Shown: positions 26,807 through 37,177, counted from the stretch's first letter. The stretch: 38,254 bases of DNA from Nevskia sp. (GCA_030694365.1 JAUXYM010000018.1:1-38254); one strand, 5' to 3'. Translations and numbers: made by a program. The notes: generated by a model from the sequence alone, not told the origin.

Positions 26807-26835
26807 TTGAATCTCGAAAGGCCACCCGCAAGAAT
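26807..26835 (+). promoter_or_regulatory. Candidate sigma70-type promoter for groES-groEL
   Basis: TTGAAT and AAGAAT are separated by about 17 bases directly upstream of the CIRCE-like operator. A CCTTGAA at the same -35 site also fits the sigma32 consensus, but no clear CCCCAT-type -10 follows. Positions are approximate. Confidence 0.45.
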
Positions 26836-26861
26836 TAGCAGCCTCCGGGAGAGAGTGCTAA
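26835..26861 (+). promoter_or_regulatory. CIRCE-like HrcA operator upstream of groES
   Basis: TTAGCAGCC, nine bases, GAGTGCTAA. The right arm matches the CIRCE consensus exactly and the left arm has two changes (TTAGCACTC expected). It lies about 85 bases before the groES start, overlapping the expected transcription start, where HrcA represses groE in many bacteria. HrcA itself is not in the window. Confidence 0.85.
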
Positions 26862-26945
26862 CAACGAATGATCCGACGTGCCTAGTGTGCGAACGGTCTA
26901 CCGCCCTCCCGGAATTATCAGCAACCCAAATCAGGAGTCGAGAAT

Positions 26946-27236
26946 ATGAGCCTGCGTCCCTTGCATGACCGCGTCATCGTCAAGCGTCTCGAAGAAGAAA
27001 AGAAGTCCCTCGGCGGCATCATCATCCCGGATTCGGCTGCCGAAAAGCCGCTGAAGGCGGAAGTGGTTGCCGTCGGCCCGGGCAAGCGCAGCGACGACGG
27101 CAAGATCCACGCCGTCGACGTCAAGATCGGCGACACCATCCTGATCGGCAAGTACTCGGGTACCGAAGTGAAGGTCGACGGCAAGGATCTGGTGATCCTT
27201 CGCGAAGACGACATCCTTGCCGTGTTCGGCAAGTGA
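26946..27236 (+). CDS. groES: Co-chaperonin GroES
   Basis: A 96-residue GroES, the heptameric lid of the GroEL chaperonin in the cytoplasm. It starts [19 protein letters not shown]. The mobile loop is at about residues 17-33 ([13 protein letters not shown]), followed by VVAVGPGKR and the closing [11 protein letters not shown]. Length is standard. An AGGAG site precedes the ATG. It is followed after 78 bases by groEL, and a REP-like hairpin lies in that gap. Transcription is probably controlled by the CIRCE-like site upstream. Confidence 0.98.
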   Translation: MSLRPLHDRVIVKRLEEEKKSLGGIIIPDSAAEKPLKAEVVAVGPGKRSDDGKIHAVDVKIGDTILIGKYSGTEVKVDGKDLVILREDDILAVFGK

Positions 27237-27242
27237 CCTTGA

Positions 27243-28955
<1,713 letters not shown>

Positions 28956-28986
28956 GTCTCTCGGTTCCCCGCTTCATGAAGTAACG

Positions 28987-29012
28987 AAAAGGCCCCGGAA
29001 ACGGGGCCTTTT
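28987..29012 (+). terminator. Rho-independent terminator of groES-groEL
   Basis: A perfect 10-bp stem (AAAAGGCCCC with GGGGCCTTTT) and a short GGAAAC loop region, ending in TTTT, lie 31 bases after the groEL stop. It is symmetric and could also stop minus-strand transcripts. Confidence 0.92.
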
Positions 29013-29031
29013 CTGTGGTGGCGATCATGGT

Positions 29032-29178
29032 CTAGGGATTCACCAGCAGCGGTAATGCGATGAACCGCAGCGCCTTGCACTCGATGGTCGTCACGACCAT
29101 CTTCCGGCGCAGCGAGAAATAGGTGTCGGCGGCCTTCCGGCCGTTCGGTTCGGCGCTGCGGCGCAGTACGCAGCACAT
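29032..29178 (-). CDS. Possible 48-residue small protein
   Basis: An open frame from ATG 29178 to TAG 29032 encodes a basic, Cys-containing peptide (MCCVLRRSAEPNGRKAADTY at the start, ending LPLLVNP). A GAAAG lies just before the ATG. It follows the TIGR02450 gene by 65 bases on the same strand and ends before the groEL terminator. I do not recognise it. It could equally be a remnant or chance frame in high-GC DNA. Confidence 0.2.
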   Translation of the reverse strand: MCCVLRRSAEPNGRKAADTYFSLRRKMVVTTIECKALRFIALPLLVNP

Positions 29179-29243
29179 CTTTCAGTGATGTAGCGGGTGC
29201 TCGCAGATCACCGCGCATTCCGCTACGGCAGCATCGTTGCTGC

Positions 29244-29480
29244 TCACAGCCAGCCTCGCCGCCAGCACGTCTGATCCAGAAGCGTGCGCCAATGCAGGGT
29301 TTGCACGCGGCCGGAATGCGCGGCCTGCAGTTCGATGTCGGCAATCGTGGTCGTCGGCGGGTCCGGCTCGATCACCCGGGTGACGATGAAGTGCTTCTCC
29401 TTGTTCACCGGCCGCACGGCGGTCCATTTGCTCGACAGCAGTTTCTTCGGGCTCAGCGGCGTCGGGTCGGCTTGGGTCAT
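29244..29480 (-). CDS. TIGR02450 family small protein
   Basis: A 78-residue cytoplasmic protein matching the Trp-containing TIGR02450 family: LSPKKLLSSKWTAVRPVNKE near residues 9-28, then KHFIVTRVI and a closing LHWRTLLDQTCWRRGW. The function is unknown. The ATG at 29480 is preferred to an upstream start at 29522 because the conserved block begins shortly after it. It is transcribed divergently from the Hsp70-like gene. Confidence 0.85.
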   Translation of the reverse strand: MTQADPTPLSPKKLLSSKWTAVRPVNKEKHFIVTRVIEPDPPTTTIADIELQAAHSGRVQTLHWRTLLDQTCWRRGWL

Positions 29481-29599
29481 CGTGGTTCGAGTGTAAGCGG
29501 CGGGCGCTTCGCCGGCGGTCATCGCAGCCGGCGCGAGGGCGAGTAAACTGCGCGGCCGTTTTCCGCGCCGGGCCGCAAGGCTTGCTGCGTGGCATCACT

Positions 29600-29621
29600 C
29601 GTAGCCCGCCCGTAGCCCGCC
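29600..29621 (+). repeat. 11-bp tandem duplication abutting the Hsp70 start codon
   Basis: CGTAGCCCGCC occurs twice head to tail (29600-29610 and 29611-29621), ending directly before the ATG at 29622. It occupies the place of the ribosome site and no Shine-Dalgarno is visible there. Confidence 0.85.
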
Positions 29622-30890
29622 ATGACTTCCTACGCTGCCATCGATTTTGGCACCTCGAACTCCGCCGTCTGCATCGGCACTGCTGAAAACCGGGCCGAAG
29701 GCGCGCGCCTGGTGCCACTCGAAGGCGAGCGCGAAACGCTGCCGACCGCCGTGTTCTTCAACGCCGACGAGCATCACGTGGCCTACGGCCGCCAGGCGAT
29801 CAGCGAATACCAGGCCGGCTACGGCGGGCGGCTGATGCGCTCGCTGAAAAGCCTGCTCGGCAGCGAGCTGATCAATGAAACGACGATCATCGAAGGCCAG
29901 CCGGTGGCCTATCGGGACATCATCAGCCGTTTCCTGACTCATCTGAAGCGCGCCGCAGAAGCGGCGGCCGGTGGCGAGCTGAGCCATGTCGTGCTCGGCC
30001 GGCCGGTGCATTTCGTCGATGACAATCCGGAGCGCGACCAGCTCGCCGAAAACACCTTGCGGGAGCTGGCGGAGCAGGTCGGTTTCCGCGATGTGCGCTT
30101 CCAGTACGAGCCGATCGCGGCGGCGCTCGACTACGAACGCCGGCTCGATCGCGATCGCCTGGTGCTGGTCGCCGATATCGGCGGCGGCACCTCGGATTTC
30201 TCGGTGGTTCGCCTGGGGCCGGCTCGCGCGCAGCGGCTCGATCGCAGCGAGGACGTGCTGGCCAACGGCGGTATCCACATCGCCGGCACCGATTTCGATC
30301 AGTACCTGTCCTTGCGCTCGGCGATGACCTGCCTGGGTCTCGGCGCGCTCGGAAGAGGCGGCAAGCAGGTGCCGTCACAGATCTATTTCGAGCTGTCGAC
30401 CTGGCACCAGATCAACTTCCTGTACACGCGCAAGGCGCTGGCCAGTGCCGCGACCCTGGATATTTTCTACGACCAGGCCGTGCACCATCGGCGGCTGATG
30501 AAGGTGCTGCGCGAGCGCGAGGGGCATCGCATTGCCGGGCTGGTCGAAGACGCCAAGGTGCAGGTCGCCGACGGGGGCAGCACGCACCTCGATCTCGGTT
30601 TCATCGAAGCCGGGCTCGGCCTCGATGTCGATGGCGAGCTGCTGGCGCGGGCGATCGAGGGGGCGATCGACAAGATCGTGCAGACCGCCGTCGCCACGGT
30701 CATCGAAGCCGGCCTTGCCCCTGAGGCGATCGACGCGATCTATTTCACCGGCGGCTCCACCGGCATTCGCGCGCTGCGGACGGCCTTGTCGACCGCGTTC
30801 GCGAAAGCCGATTCGGTCAACGGCGATCCGTTCGCCAGCGTGGCGCGCGGGCTGGGCGTCTACGCCGCCCGCCTGTTCGGCAGGCGTTGA
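29622..30890 (+). CDS. Hsp70-family protein, YegD-like
   Basis: A 422-residue protein containing only the actin/Hsp70 nucleotide-binding domain. Phosphate-binding motifs are AIDFGTSNSAV (about 5-15) and LVADIGGGTSDFSVV (about 182-196). The adenosine-binding IYFTGGSTGIRALR lies near 371-384, and FQYEPIAAALDYE is the connecting motif. There is no substrate-binding or lid domain, unlike DnaK, which fits the YegD group of putative chaperones. The function of that group is not settled. It is transcribed divergently from TIGR02450, with about 140 bases between starts. Confidence 0.9.
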   Translation: MTSYAAIDFGTSNSAVCIGTAENRAEGARLVPLEGERETLPTAVFFNADEHHVAYGRQAISEYQAGYGGRLMRSLKSLLGSELINETTIIEGQPVAYRDIISRFLTHLKRAAEAAAGGELSHVVLGRPVHFVDDNPERDQLAENTLRELAEQVGFRDVRFQYEPIAAALDYERRLDRDRLVLVADIGGGTSDFSVVRLGPARAQRLDRSEDVLANGGIHIAGTDFDQYLSLRSAMTCLGLGALGRGGKQVPSQIYFELSTWHQINFLYTRKALASAATLDIFYDQAVHHRRLMKVLREREGHRIAGLVEDAKVQVADGGSTHLDLGFIEAGLGLDVDGELLARAIEGAIDKIVQTAVATVIEAGLAPEAIDAIYFTGGSTGIRALRTALSTAFAKADSVNGDPFASVARGLGVYAARLFGRR

Positions 30891-31005
30891 GCCGCTTACC
30901 GGGCGAGATTGGGGCCAGCCTCGGGTCAGTCTTGCTCTGGCCTATGATCGCGGCAGGCCTGCCGAGCAGAGCGGGTCGCCGCCGATGTGCGAGAGGAGAC
31001 TGACA

Positions 31006-32240
31006 ATGACCGAGCGCGACAGCGCCTATCCGCCCGCCCGGCTGGCTTGGGCGACGGTGGCGATCCTGATGGTCGCCTACGTGTTCTCGTTCATCGACCG
31101 GCAGATCCTCAATCTGCTGGTGGCGCCGGTACGCCGCGATCTGCAGATCAGCGACACCCAGATGAGCTATCTGCTGGGCCTGTCGTTCGCGCTGTTCTAC
31201 ACCGTGTGCGGCATCCCGATCGGCCGGCTGGCGGATACCCGATCGCGGCGCGGCATCATCGCCGTCGGCATCGTGGTCTGATGACCGCTGGCTGCGGCGT
31301 GGCGCGCAGCTATCTGGGCTTCCTGTTGTTCCGGATCGGCGTCGGCGTCGGGGAGGCCACCCTGTCGCCCAGCGCCTACTCGCTGATCGCCGACAGCTTC
31401 CCGAAGGAAACACGCGCCACTGCGATCAGCGTCTATGCCACCGGCATCTACATCGGCTCCGGCCTCGCCGGGCTGGTGTTCAGCCTGGCGATCCTGGCGA
31501 TCCGCGAACCCTCGCGCAAAGGCATCGGTGCCGGTATCGAGGTGCCGCTGAAGGAGGCCGCCGCCTGGCTGCACGCCAATCGCCGCACCGTGCTGCATCA
31601 CAACGTAGGCGTGGCGATGGTGTCGTTCGCCGCCTACGGCGCAGCGGCCTGGGTGCCGAGTTTCTTCATCCGCAGCTATGGCTGGGACGCGCCGACCACT
31701 GGCATCGTCTATGGCGCGATCATGGCGATCTTCGGCTCGGCCGGCATCGTCTCCGGCGGCCGGCTGGCTGATCGCTGGCTGAGGCGGGGATGGGTCGATG
31801 CCGGCATGCGCGTCTGCCTGCTCGGCGCGTTATGCAGCATTCCGTTCGGCCTGATGTTTCCGCTGGCGGCAACGCCGGAACGGGCGGCGCTGCTGCTGGC
31901 ACCGTCGATCTTCTTTCTGGCGATGCCGTTTGGTGTCGCGCCGGCGGCGATCCAGGAAATCATGCCGAACTGCCTGCGTAGCCAGGCGTCGGCGGTCTAT
32001 CTGTTTCTGGTCAATCTGATCGGGCTCGGTCTGGGACCGATGGCGGTCGCCTGGTGTACCGACTACGTGTTTCACGACGACCAGGCGGTGCGCTACGGCC
32101 TGATGCTGGTGCTGCCGATGGCGGCCTCGATCGGCAGCTTGCTGCTCGCCAGCGGCTTGCCGCATTACCGCGCCGGCATCGAGCGGCTGAAGGGCTGGAG
32201 GCTGCCGGCCGCCAAGCCAGCCGCCCAGCCGGCAGCTTGA
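31006..32240 (+). pseudogene. MFS transporter, frameshifted and shortened
   Basis: ATG 31006 is preceded by GAGAGGAG. The first 91 codons encode the start of a major facilitator (SFIDRQILNLLVAPVRRDLQ, then the loop motif GIPIGRLADTRSRR). At 31274 the frame hits TGA right after GIVV, while the continuation LMTAGCGVARSYLGFLLFRI, then GVGEATLSPSAYSL, is in another frame. A short deletion, possibly 7 bases between TG repeats, would explain this. In the second part IYIGSGLAGLVFSLAILAIR joins two membrane helices directly where this family has an extra helix and loop, so about 40 residues also seem lost. The substrate is unknown. panE starts 4 bases after its stop. Confidence 0.75.
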
Positions 32241-32244
32241 TGCG

Positions 32245-33276
32245 ATGAGTCAGGCCGAGCCGGAAATCTGCGTCTACGGTGCCGGCAGTGTCGGCTGCTA
32301 CCTCGGTGCCCGCCTGCTCGCGACCGGTGCCCGGCTGCACTTCGTCGGCCGCCCGCGCATTGGCGACGAGCTTGCGCAGTACGGCTTGCTGAGTACTGAT
32401 CTGCATGGTGCCGAGCATCAGGTCGCGCCGGGAATCGCGAGTTTCAGTGTCGATCCCGATGCGGTCCGCGCCGCCGATGTCGTGCTGGTCACGGTGAAAT
32501 CGGCAGCCACGGTGCAGGCCGCGCAGGAGCTGGCGTTGCGGCTGAAGCCCGGCGCGCGGGTGATCAGTTTCCAGAACGGCGTCGGTAACGCTGAACTGTT
32601 GCGCAGGCATTTGCCTGGCGTGACCGTGCTCGCCGGCATGGTGCCGTTCAATGTGCTGGCGCGCGGGCAGGGACGTTTCCATCAGGGCTCCGAGGGTGCC
32701 TTGGCAGTCGAGGCCGATGCGGCGCTGGCGCCGCTGCTGCCGGCGTTCGCGCGCAGCGGCCTGCCCTTGGTGCAGCACGTCGACATGCGGGCGGTGCAGT
32801 GGTCGAAAATGCTGCTGAAACTCAACAATGCGATCAATGCGCTGAGCGGCCTGCCGCTGAAGGCGGAGCTGTCGCAGCGCGGTTTCAGGCGGTGCCTGGC
32901 CGCCGCACAGCGCGAAACGCTGAGCCTGCTGAAGGCGGCGAACATTCCGCTGGCCAGGCTGACCAAGGTCAATCCGCAATGGCTGCCGATGCTGCTGTCG
33001 GTGCCGGACTTCCTGTTCCGCAGGCTGGCCAGACAGATGGTGGCGATCGATCCGCTGGCGCGCTCGTCAACCTGGGAAGACCTCGAAGCCGGGCGGACCA
33101 CCGAAGTCGACTGGTTCAACGGCGAAGTGGTGAAACTGGCCGCAGCGCTGGGTCGGGAAGCGCCGATCAACGCGGCCTTGGTGGCGCTGGTCAAAGCCGC
33201 CGAGCGCGGCGGCCGGCGGGACTGGACCGCGGACGCCTTGTACCGGGCAATCAGCCAGACCGCAGTTTCGCGCTAG
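32245..33276 (+). CDS. 2-dehydropantoate 2-reductase family protein (PanE/ApbA)
   Basis: A 343-residue NADPH-dependent reductase of the ketopantoate reductase family. The Rossmann motif is VYGAGSVGCYLGARL (about 10-24). LVTVKS (81-86) and SFQNGVGN (108-115) follow, and the probable catalytic Lys188 is in WSKMLLKLNNAINAL. The C-terminal helical domain has the family block STWEDLEAGRTTEVDWFNGE. Ketopantoate reductase makes pantoate for coenzyme A; several paralogues of this family act on other 2-keto acids, so I do not assign panE outright. It starts 4 bases after the transporter remnant and ends 12 bases from the convergent phnA. Confidence 0.85.
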   Translation: MSQAEPEICVYGAGSVGCYLGARLLATGARLHFVGRPRIGDELAQYGLLSTDLHGAEHQVAPGIASFSVDPDAVRAADVVLVTVKSAATVQAAQELALRLKPGARVISFQNGVGNAELLRRHLPGVTVLAGMVPFNVLARGQGRFHQGSEGALAVEADAALAPLLPAFARSGLPLVQHVDMRAVQWSKMLLKLNNAINALSGLPLKAELSQRGFRRCLAAAQRETLSLLKAANIPLARLTKVNPQWLPMLLSVPDFLFRRLARQMVAIDPLARSSTWEDLEAGRTTEVDWFNGEVVKLAAALGREAPINAALVALVKAAERGGRRDWTADALYRAISQTAVSR

Positions 33277-33288
33277 CCAGCGGAAGGC

Positions 33289-33636
33289 TCAGGCCTTCTT
33301 CATGTACATCGCTTTCAGCAGGTACGGCGTGCCGTCGACCTTGCAGTCGATGTCGTGATCGCCGCCGACCAGACGAATGCTCTTGATCTTGGTGCCGGCC
33401 TTCAGGGTGATCGACGTGCCCTTGACCTTCAGATCCTTGATCAGCACGCAGCTATCGCCATCGGCCAGCAGATTGCCGTTGGCGTCCTTGACCACCAGCG
33501 CCTCGTCGTCGTCCGCTGCTTCGACCGCCGTGGCGATCGGCCATTCGTGCGCGCAATCGGCGCAGATGTAATTAGCGCCGTCCGGATAGGTGTTCTCCAT
33601 CGCGCAGACGGGGCAGGGCGGAATCGTCGTGGTCAT
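33289..33636 (-). CDS. phnA: PhnA-type zinc-ribbon protein
   Basis: A 115-residue protein with an N-terminal zinc ribbon (CPVC near residues 8-11, then CADC near 25-28) and a C-terminal domain with [20 protein letters not shown] and [10 protein letters not shown]. This is the PhnA/YjdM family, named from the phosphonate locus although a phosphonate role is unproven for most members. The ATG at 33636 puts the conserved ribbon at the N-terminus; a longer frame to 33672 adds an unconserved Arg/Pro start. Confidence 0.92.
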   Translation of the reverse strand: MTTTIPPCPVCAMENTYPDGANYICADCAHEWPIATAVEAADDDEALVVKDANGNLLADGDSCVLIKDLKVKGTSITLKAGTKIKSIRLVGGDHDIDCKVDGTPYLLKAMYMKKA

Positions 33637-33704
33637 CGGAGCGTGGCGGAGAGTGGGTGGGCGGCCGCGCATTCTACGGGCGGCCCGCCGCCGCTGACGC
33701 CGGA

Positions 33705-33744
33705 GACGAAGCTCGGCACTGGGGGCTCAGTGCCGGGCTTCGTC
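33705..33744. terminator. Strong 16-bp stem-loop
   Basis: Positions 33705-33720 pair with 33729-33744 (one G-T pair) around an 8-base loop, and TTTTT follows 10 bases later on the plus strand. It lies between the small minus-strand gene and phnA and probably separates their transcripts. Confidence 0.6.
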
Positions 33745-33779
33745 GCGGGGGATGTTTTTAGTGCTGTGGCGCGCCGTGT

Positions 33780-33938
33780 TCAGCGTGAATGGTTCTGGGT
33801 CGAGGTCGGCGTGCCCGGGTTCGGGTTGCCGGAAGTCGACGGGGCATGCAGGCGCTGCCGGTTGCTGGTCTGACGCTGCTCGCGGTGACGTTCGGCGGCG
33901 GCACGGAGGACACGGGATGCGGCGATCGAAATCATCAT
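33780..33938 (-). CDS. Small basic protein of unknown function
   Basis: A 52-residue Arg/Gln/Pro-rich protein (MMISIAASRVLRAAAERHRE at the start; the tail is rich in Asn/Pro/Thr). I do not recognise it. Support comes from a strong AAGGAGAATTGCC ribosome site just before tandem ATG codons at 33938 and 33935, and from the stem-loop that follows the stop. The N-terminal half is an amphipathic helix; the C-terminal half looks disordered. Confidence 0.5.
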   Translation of the reverse strand: MMISIAASRVLRAAAERHREQRQTSNRQRLHAPSTSGNPNPGTPTSTQNHSR

Positions 33939-34117
33939 GGCAATTCTCCTTGGGCAGGCCGGCGTGGCACCGGTATGAGCGCAAGACTGCCTGCGCAGGC
34001 CGTAGCTGAGCCGCCGGTCACGATGAACGCGCCGCCTTGGCGAACCAGCGGCGACGCTCGGAAATGACCGGCAGCGCTGGCCGGATCGGCGGTGTTTCCA
34101 GCCGCCGGCGATGCCCG

Positions 34118-35017
34118 CTACTGCGCCTGCAGATGCTCGACCAACCAGTCGCACGCGCCGGGACCGGCGGCCGCGAAGTTGTCGATGTAGGCCGCGAAAT
34201 GGCCGCCGGGCATGGTGATCAGCTTCTTCGGCTGACGGGCGTCCTCGTAAGCCGCCAGCGCCAGATCGGCGATGGTCAGATGGTCCTCGCGCTGCACCAG
34301 CATCAGCAGTGGCGTCGGGCTGATCAAGGAGATGTACGCGCCGGGGTCGTATTCCATGAACATTTCCACCGAGCGCAGGGTCACCTCGTTGATCCAGGTA
34401 TCGGTATGGCGGCCGGCGACATTGACCATGAAGTCGTAGCTGTCCTCGGTCGGCAAGGCGCAGGGACTGCCATCGTTCGACACCACGGCCAAGCGCATCG
34501 GCGGCAAGCCAGCATGGCGGGCGCGGCGGTCGGCATCGAACATCGCCCGCATGCCGGCCATCAGATGAGCCGGGATCACCCGCTGCGCATTGCGCGGGCC
34601 GTCGACCAGCGGCACCTGCGAGACCACGCACTTGACACGGCGATCGATCGCGCCGACCACCAGCACATGGCCGCCGCTGTAGCTGGAGCCGAACACGCCG
34701 ATCCGCGAGGCATCGGTTTCCGGCAAGGTTTCGGCAAAGGTGATCGCATCGCGATAGCCGTTGATCTGCGCCCAGGGATCGATTTCCTGGCGCGGCTCGC
34801 CATCGCTGGCACCGAGGTTGCGATGGTCGTAGACCAGCGTAGCGATGCCGGATTTCGCGAACAGCTCGGCGTACTTGTCGAGGAAGATTTCCTTGGTCGC
34901 CGAAAAGCCGTGGGCCATGACCACGGTCGGCACCGGGCCGCTGACGCCGTCCGGAAGGAAATGCCAGCCGCGCAGGGTGACGCCGTCACTGGTCCTGAAT
35001 TCGATGTTCTTGCGCAT
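34118..35017 (-). CDS. Alpha/beta hydrolase
   Basis: A 299-residue cytoplasmic alpha/beta hydrolase of the dienelactone hydrolase/X-Pro dipeptidase-like group. It shows VVMAHGFSATKE (oxyanion region, about 32-43), LVYDHRNLGASDG, the nucleophile elbow FGSSYSGGH, and a C-terminal MPGGHFAAY with the expected catalytic His. The elbow has Ser in place of the first Gly of GxSxG, which the family tolerates. The ATG at 35017 has GAGGAGAAG before it and is chosen over a longer frame to 35080. The substrate is unknown. Confidence 0.85.
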   Translation of the reverse strand: MRKNIEFRTSDGVTLRGWHFLPDGVSGPVPTVVMAHGFSATKEIFLDKYAELFAKSGIATLVYDHRNLGASDGEPRQEIDPWAQINGYRDAITFAETLPETDASRIGVFGSSYSGGHVLVVGAIDRRVKCVVSQVPLVDGPRNAQRVIPAHLMAGMRAMFDADRRARHAGLPPMRLAVVSNDGSPCALPTEDSYDFMVNVAGRHTDTWINEVTLRSVEMFMEYDPGAYISLISPTPLLMLVQREDHLTIADLALAAYEDARQPKKLITMPGGHFAAYIDNFAAAGPGACDWLVEHLQAQ

Positions 35018-35118
35018 GCGGCTTCTCCTCGCGGGTTTTATTGTCTGCCGAGCCTCGCGAGCGCCACCCGGTTGCGCCATACCCGATCGGGTGGCGAGAC
35101 CGGGTGGGGTCTGCCGGG

Positions 35119-35466
35119 TCAGACGCCGAGCAGTTCGACTTCGAATAGCAGCGTGGCATTCGGCGGAATCGCGCCGCCGGCACCGCTGGCGCCGTAGCCG
35201 AGATCGGACGGAATCACCAGACGACGGCTGCCGCCGACCTTCATGCCTTGCACGCCTTCATCCCAGCCGCGGATCACGCGACCGCCGCCGAGCGGAAACG
35301 CGAACGGCTGGCCGCGATCCTTGCTGGAATCGAATTTCTTGCCGGCAACGCCGTCCTTGTACAGCCAGCCGGTGTAGTGAACGCTGACCCGCTGGCCGGC
35401 GACTGCTTCGGCGCCGGTGCCTTCGATGGTGTCTTCATACTGCAGGCCGGATGGCGTGGTGATCAT
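35119..35466 (-). CDS. FKBP-type peptidyl-prolyl cis-trans isomerase
   Basis: A 115-residue single-domain FKBP with no signal peptide. The fold-defining residues are present: [60 protein letters not shown] and [10 protein letters not shown]. It catalyses proline isomerisation in the cytoplasm. It lies about 100 bases upstream of the hydrolase gene on the same strand. Close homologues are often simply called FkpA-like or FKBP; no specific name is justified. Confidence 0.95.
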   Translation of the reverse strand: MITTPSGLQYEDTIEGTGAEAVAGQRVSVHYTGWLYKDGVAGKKFDSSKDRGQPFAFPLGGGRVIRGWDEGVQGMKVGGSRRLVIPSDLGYGASGAGGAIPPNATLLFEVELLGV

Positions 35467-35581
35467 CGTGTTGCGTCCTGTGGAATGACCTTGCGGTCGG
35501 GCGGCGAAGAATAGCGGGCTGCGCGGTGCTTCGAGCAGGTCCGGTCATCGGCTGCGGCGGGCAGATCGTTCACAATGGGAG

Positions 35582-36439
35582 ATGAAAATCCCTCGCGGCC
35601 TCGAACCGCTGATTGAAGACGGCATCATCGACGCGGTGATCCGCCCACTGAAGAGCGGCAAGGAAGCCTCGGTTTATGTCGTTGCCTGTGGCGCGATCAT
35701 CCGCTGTGCCAAGGTTTACAAGGAAGCCGAGAAGCGCGGTTTCCACAAACTCGCCGAGTATCAGGAAGGCCGCCGCGCCCGCGGCAGCCGCGATCAGCGG
35801 GCGATGGGCAAGCGCTCCAAGCACGGCCGCAAGCAGCAGGAAGAAGCCTGGAAGAACGCCGAGGTCGATGCGCTGTATCGGCTCGAAGCGGCTGGCGTGC
35901 GGGTGCCGAAGCCGCACGGCTATTTCGATGGCGTGCTGGTCATGGAACTGGTCGACGACGGCAACGGTGCGCCGGCACCGCGCCTGAACGATGTGACGCC
36001 GACAGCGGACGAAGCGCGCGCCTGGCACGCCTTCCTGATGAACCAGATCGTGCGCATGCTCTGCGCCGGCCTGATCCACGGCGATCTGTCGGAATTCAAC
36101 GTGCTGCTGGGGCCGGATGGCCCGGTGATCATCGATCTGCCGCAGGCGATCGATGCCTCGGGCAACAACAATGCCTTCCGGATGCTGGCGCGGGACGTCG
36201 AGAACATCACCGCCTACTGTGGCCGGCAGGCGCCGGAACTGCGCAAGACCTGGTTCGCGCATGAAATCTGGGCGCTGTTCGAAGCTGCCGAATTGCGACC
36301 AGACAGCGTGCTTACCGGCGAATTCACCTTCCCCGAAGGCGCGGCCGACGTCGACGGCGTGCTCGAACAGATCGAGGAAGCGCGCTGGGAAGCCGAAGCC
36401 CGCCAGCGCGGCCGCGAGCAGGCCGAAGAAGAGGATTGA
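35582..36439 (+). CDS. RIO-type atypical serine kinase
   Basis: A 285-residue RIO1-family kinase. The ATP-binding strand and Lys are in LKSGKEASVYVV and CAKVYKE (about 23-47), the catalytic loop is GLIHGDLSEFNVLL (about 158-171) and the metal-binding motif is VIIDLPQAID (DLP replacing DFG). An acidic/basic C-terminal helix ends the protein. Bacterial RIO kinases of this type occur in many gammaproteobacteria; their targets are mostly unknown. The first ATG at 35582 follows GGGAG closely. Confidence 0.9.
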   Translation: MKIPRGLEPLIEDGIIDAVIRPLKSGKEASVYVVACGAIIRCAKVYKEAEKRGFHKLAEYQEGRRARGSRDQRAMGKRSKHGRKQQEEAWKNAEVDALYRLEAAGVRVPKPHGYFDGVLVMELVDDGNGAPAPRLNDVTPTADEARAWHAFLMNQIVRMLCAGLIHGDLSEFNVLLGPDGPVIIDLPQAIDASGNNNAFRMLARDVENITAYCGRQAPELRKTWFAHEIWALFEAAELRPDSVLTGEFTFPEGAADVDGVLEQIEEARWEAEARQRGREQAEEED

Positions 36440-36445
36440 TCGGCC

Positions 36446-36473
36446 GTTGGAAAGCGCTTGTGCGCTTTCCGAC
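36446..36473. terminator. Bidirectional terminator between convergent RIO kinase and ParA-like genes
   Basis: A 12-bp stem (36446-36457 with 36462-36473, one wobble pair) has a TTGT loop and a core of GGAAAGCGC/GCGCTTTCC. It sits 6 bases after the kinase stop and 8 bases before the ParA-like stop. Confidence 0.8.
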
Positions 36474-36481
36474 TTCAGTGC

Positions 36482-37177
36482 TTACAGATCGAGCTTTTCG
36501 AGCTGCTTGTAAGCCTTGCCGAGCCAGATCTTGACCCGCTGGCGTTCGAGCAGGCCGAGACCGGTCAGCTCCTTGTCGGCATTGTTCGCGGCGGCCCAGA
36601 AGCTGGTGCTGCGGGCGTCGATCCGCGTCATCGCCGATTCGTGCAGGCGCGGCATGGTGATGATGTCGGCTGCTAGACCCTGCGCCCGCTCGCGTTCGCC
36701 GGACTGATCGAAGATGCCGAAGTCATCGCCGCGAAGCTGGTTCAGCACCAGCACATAGTCGAGATGGTCGTCGAAGCGGTCGATCAGCTTGCGCAGCAGA
36801 TCGACCGAGTCCTTGCCCGAATCCATCACATGCCAGTAGCGCACGCGGATATCGAGTTCAGTGGCCAGTTCGAGGGCGCCGGAATCGTCCATCCAGGTCA
36901 CCAGCGGCAGATGAGTCTGAGCGGCGAGATCGACGATGACGGGGCGATCCGGATGATCGGCGGCCGCTTCCATCACACGATCCAGGCTCTCGAAATCGTC
37001 GATGACGATCGGCGACGCGTAGCCGGCATAAAAGCGTAGCAAGGCACCGTGCGAGCGGTCGGAGTCGAAGCCGATGAAGGGCTTGCCGTGGTCGATCAGG
37101 TACTGCGCAAGCAGGCGCGCGACCAGCGATTTGCCGACCCCGCCTTTCTCGCCGCCGATGAAATGAATGGTTGCCAT
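36482..37177 (-). CDS. ParA/MinD-like P-loop ATPase, orphan
   Basis: A 231-residue protein with a deviant Walker A motif GGEKGGVGKSLVARLL (about residues 8-23), then FIGFDSDRSHGALLRFY and a Walker B-like VIVDLAAQTHLPL (about 81-93). There is no DNA-binding N-terminal extension, no parB partner and no parS-like site nearby, so chromosome or plasmid segregation is unlikely. Such orphans often position or regulate other cargo. The ATG at 37177 starts the conserved strand; a GGAG lies about 12 bases upstream. Confidence 0.85.
   Translation of the reverse strand: MATIHFIGGEKGGVGKSLVARLLAQYLIDHGKPFIGFDSDRSHGALLRFYAGYASPIVIDDFESLDRVMEAAADHPDRPVIVDLAAQTHLPLVTWMDDSGALELATELDIRVRYWHVMDSGKDSVDLLRKLIDRFDDHLDYVLVLNQLRGDDFGIFDQSGERERAQGLAADIITMPRLHESAMTRIDARSTSFWAAANNADKELTGLGLLERQRVKIWLGKAYKQLEKLDL

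Noticed and set aside
36482-37177. ParA-like gene as a plasmid or chromosome partition system
   Set aside because: No parB neighbour, no centromere-like repeats and no replication genes nearby.
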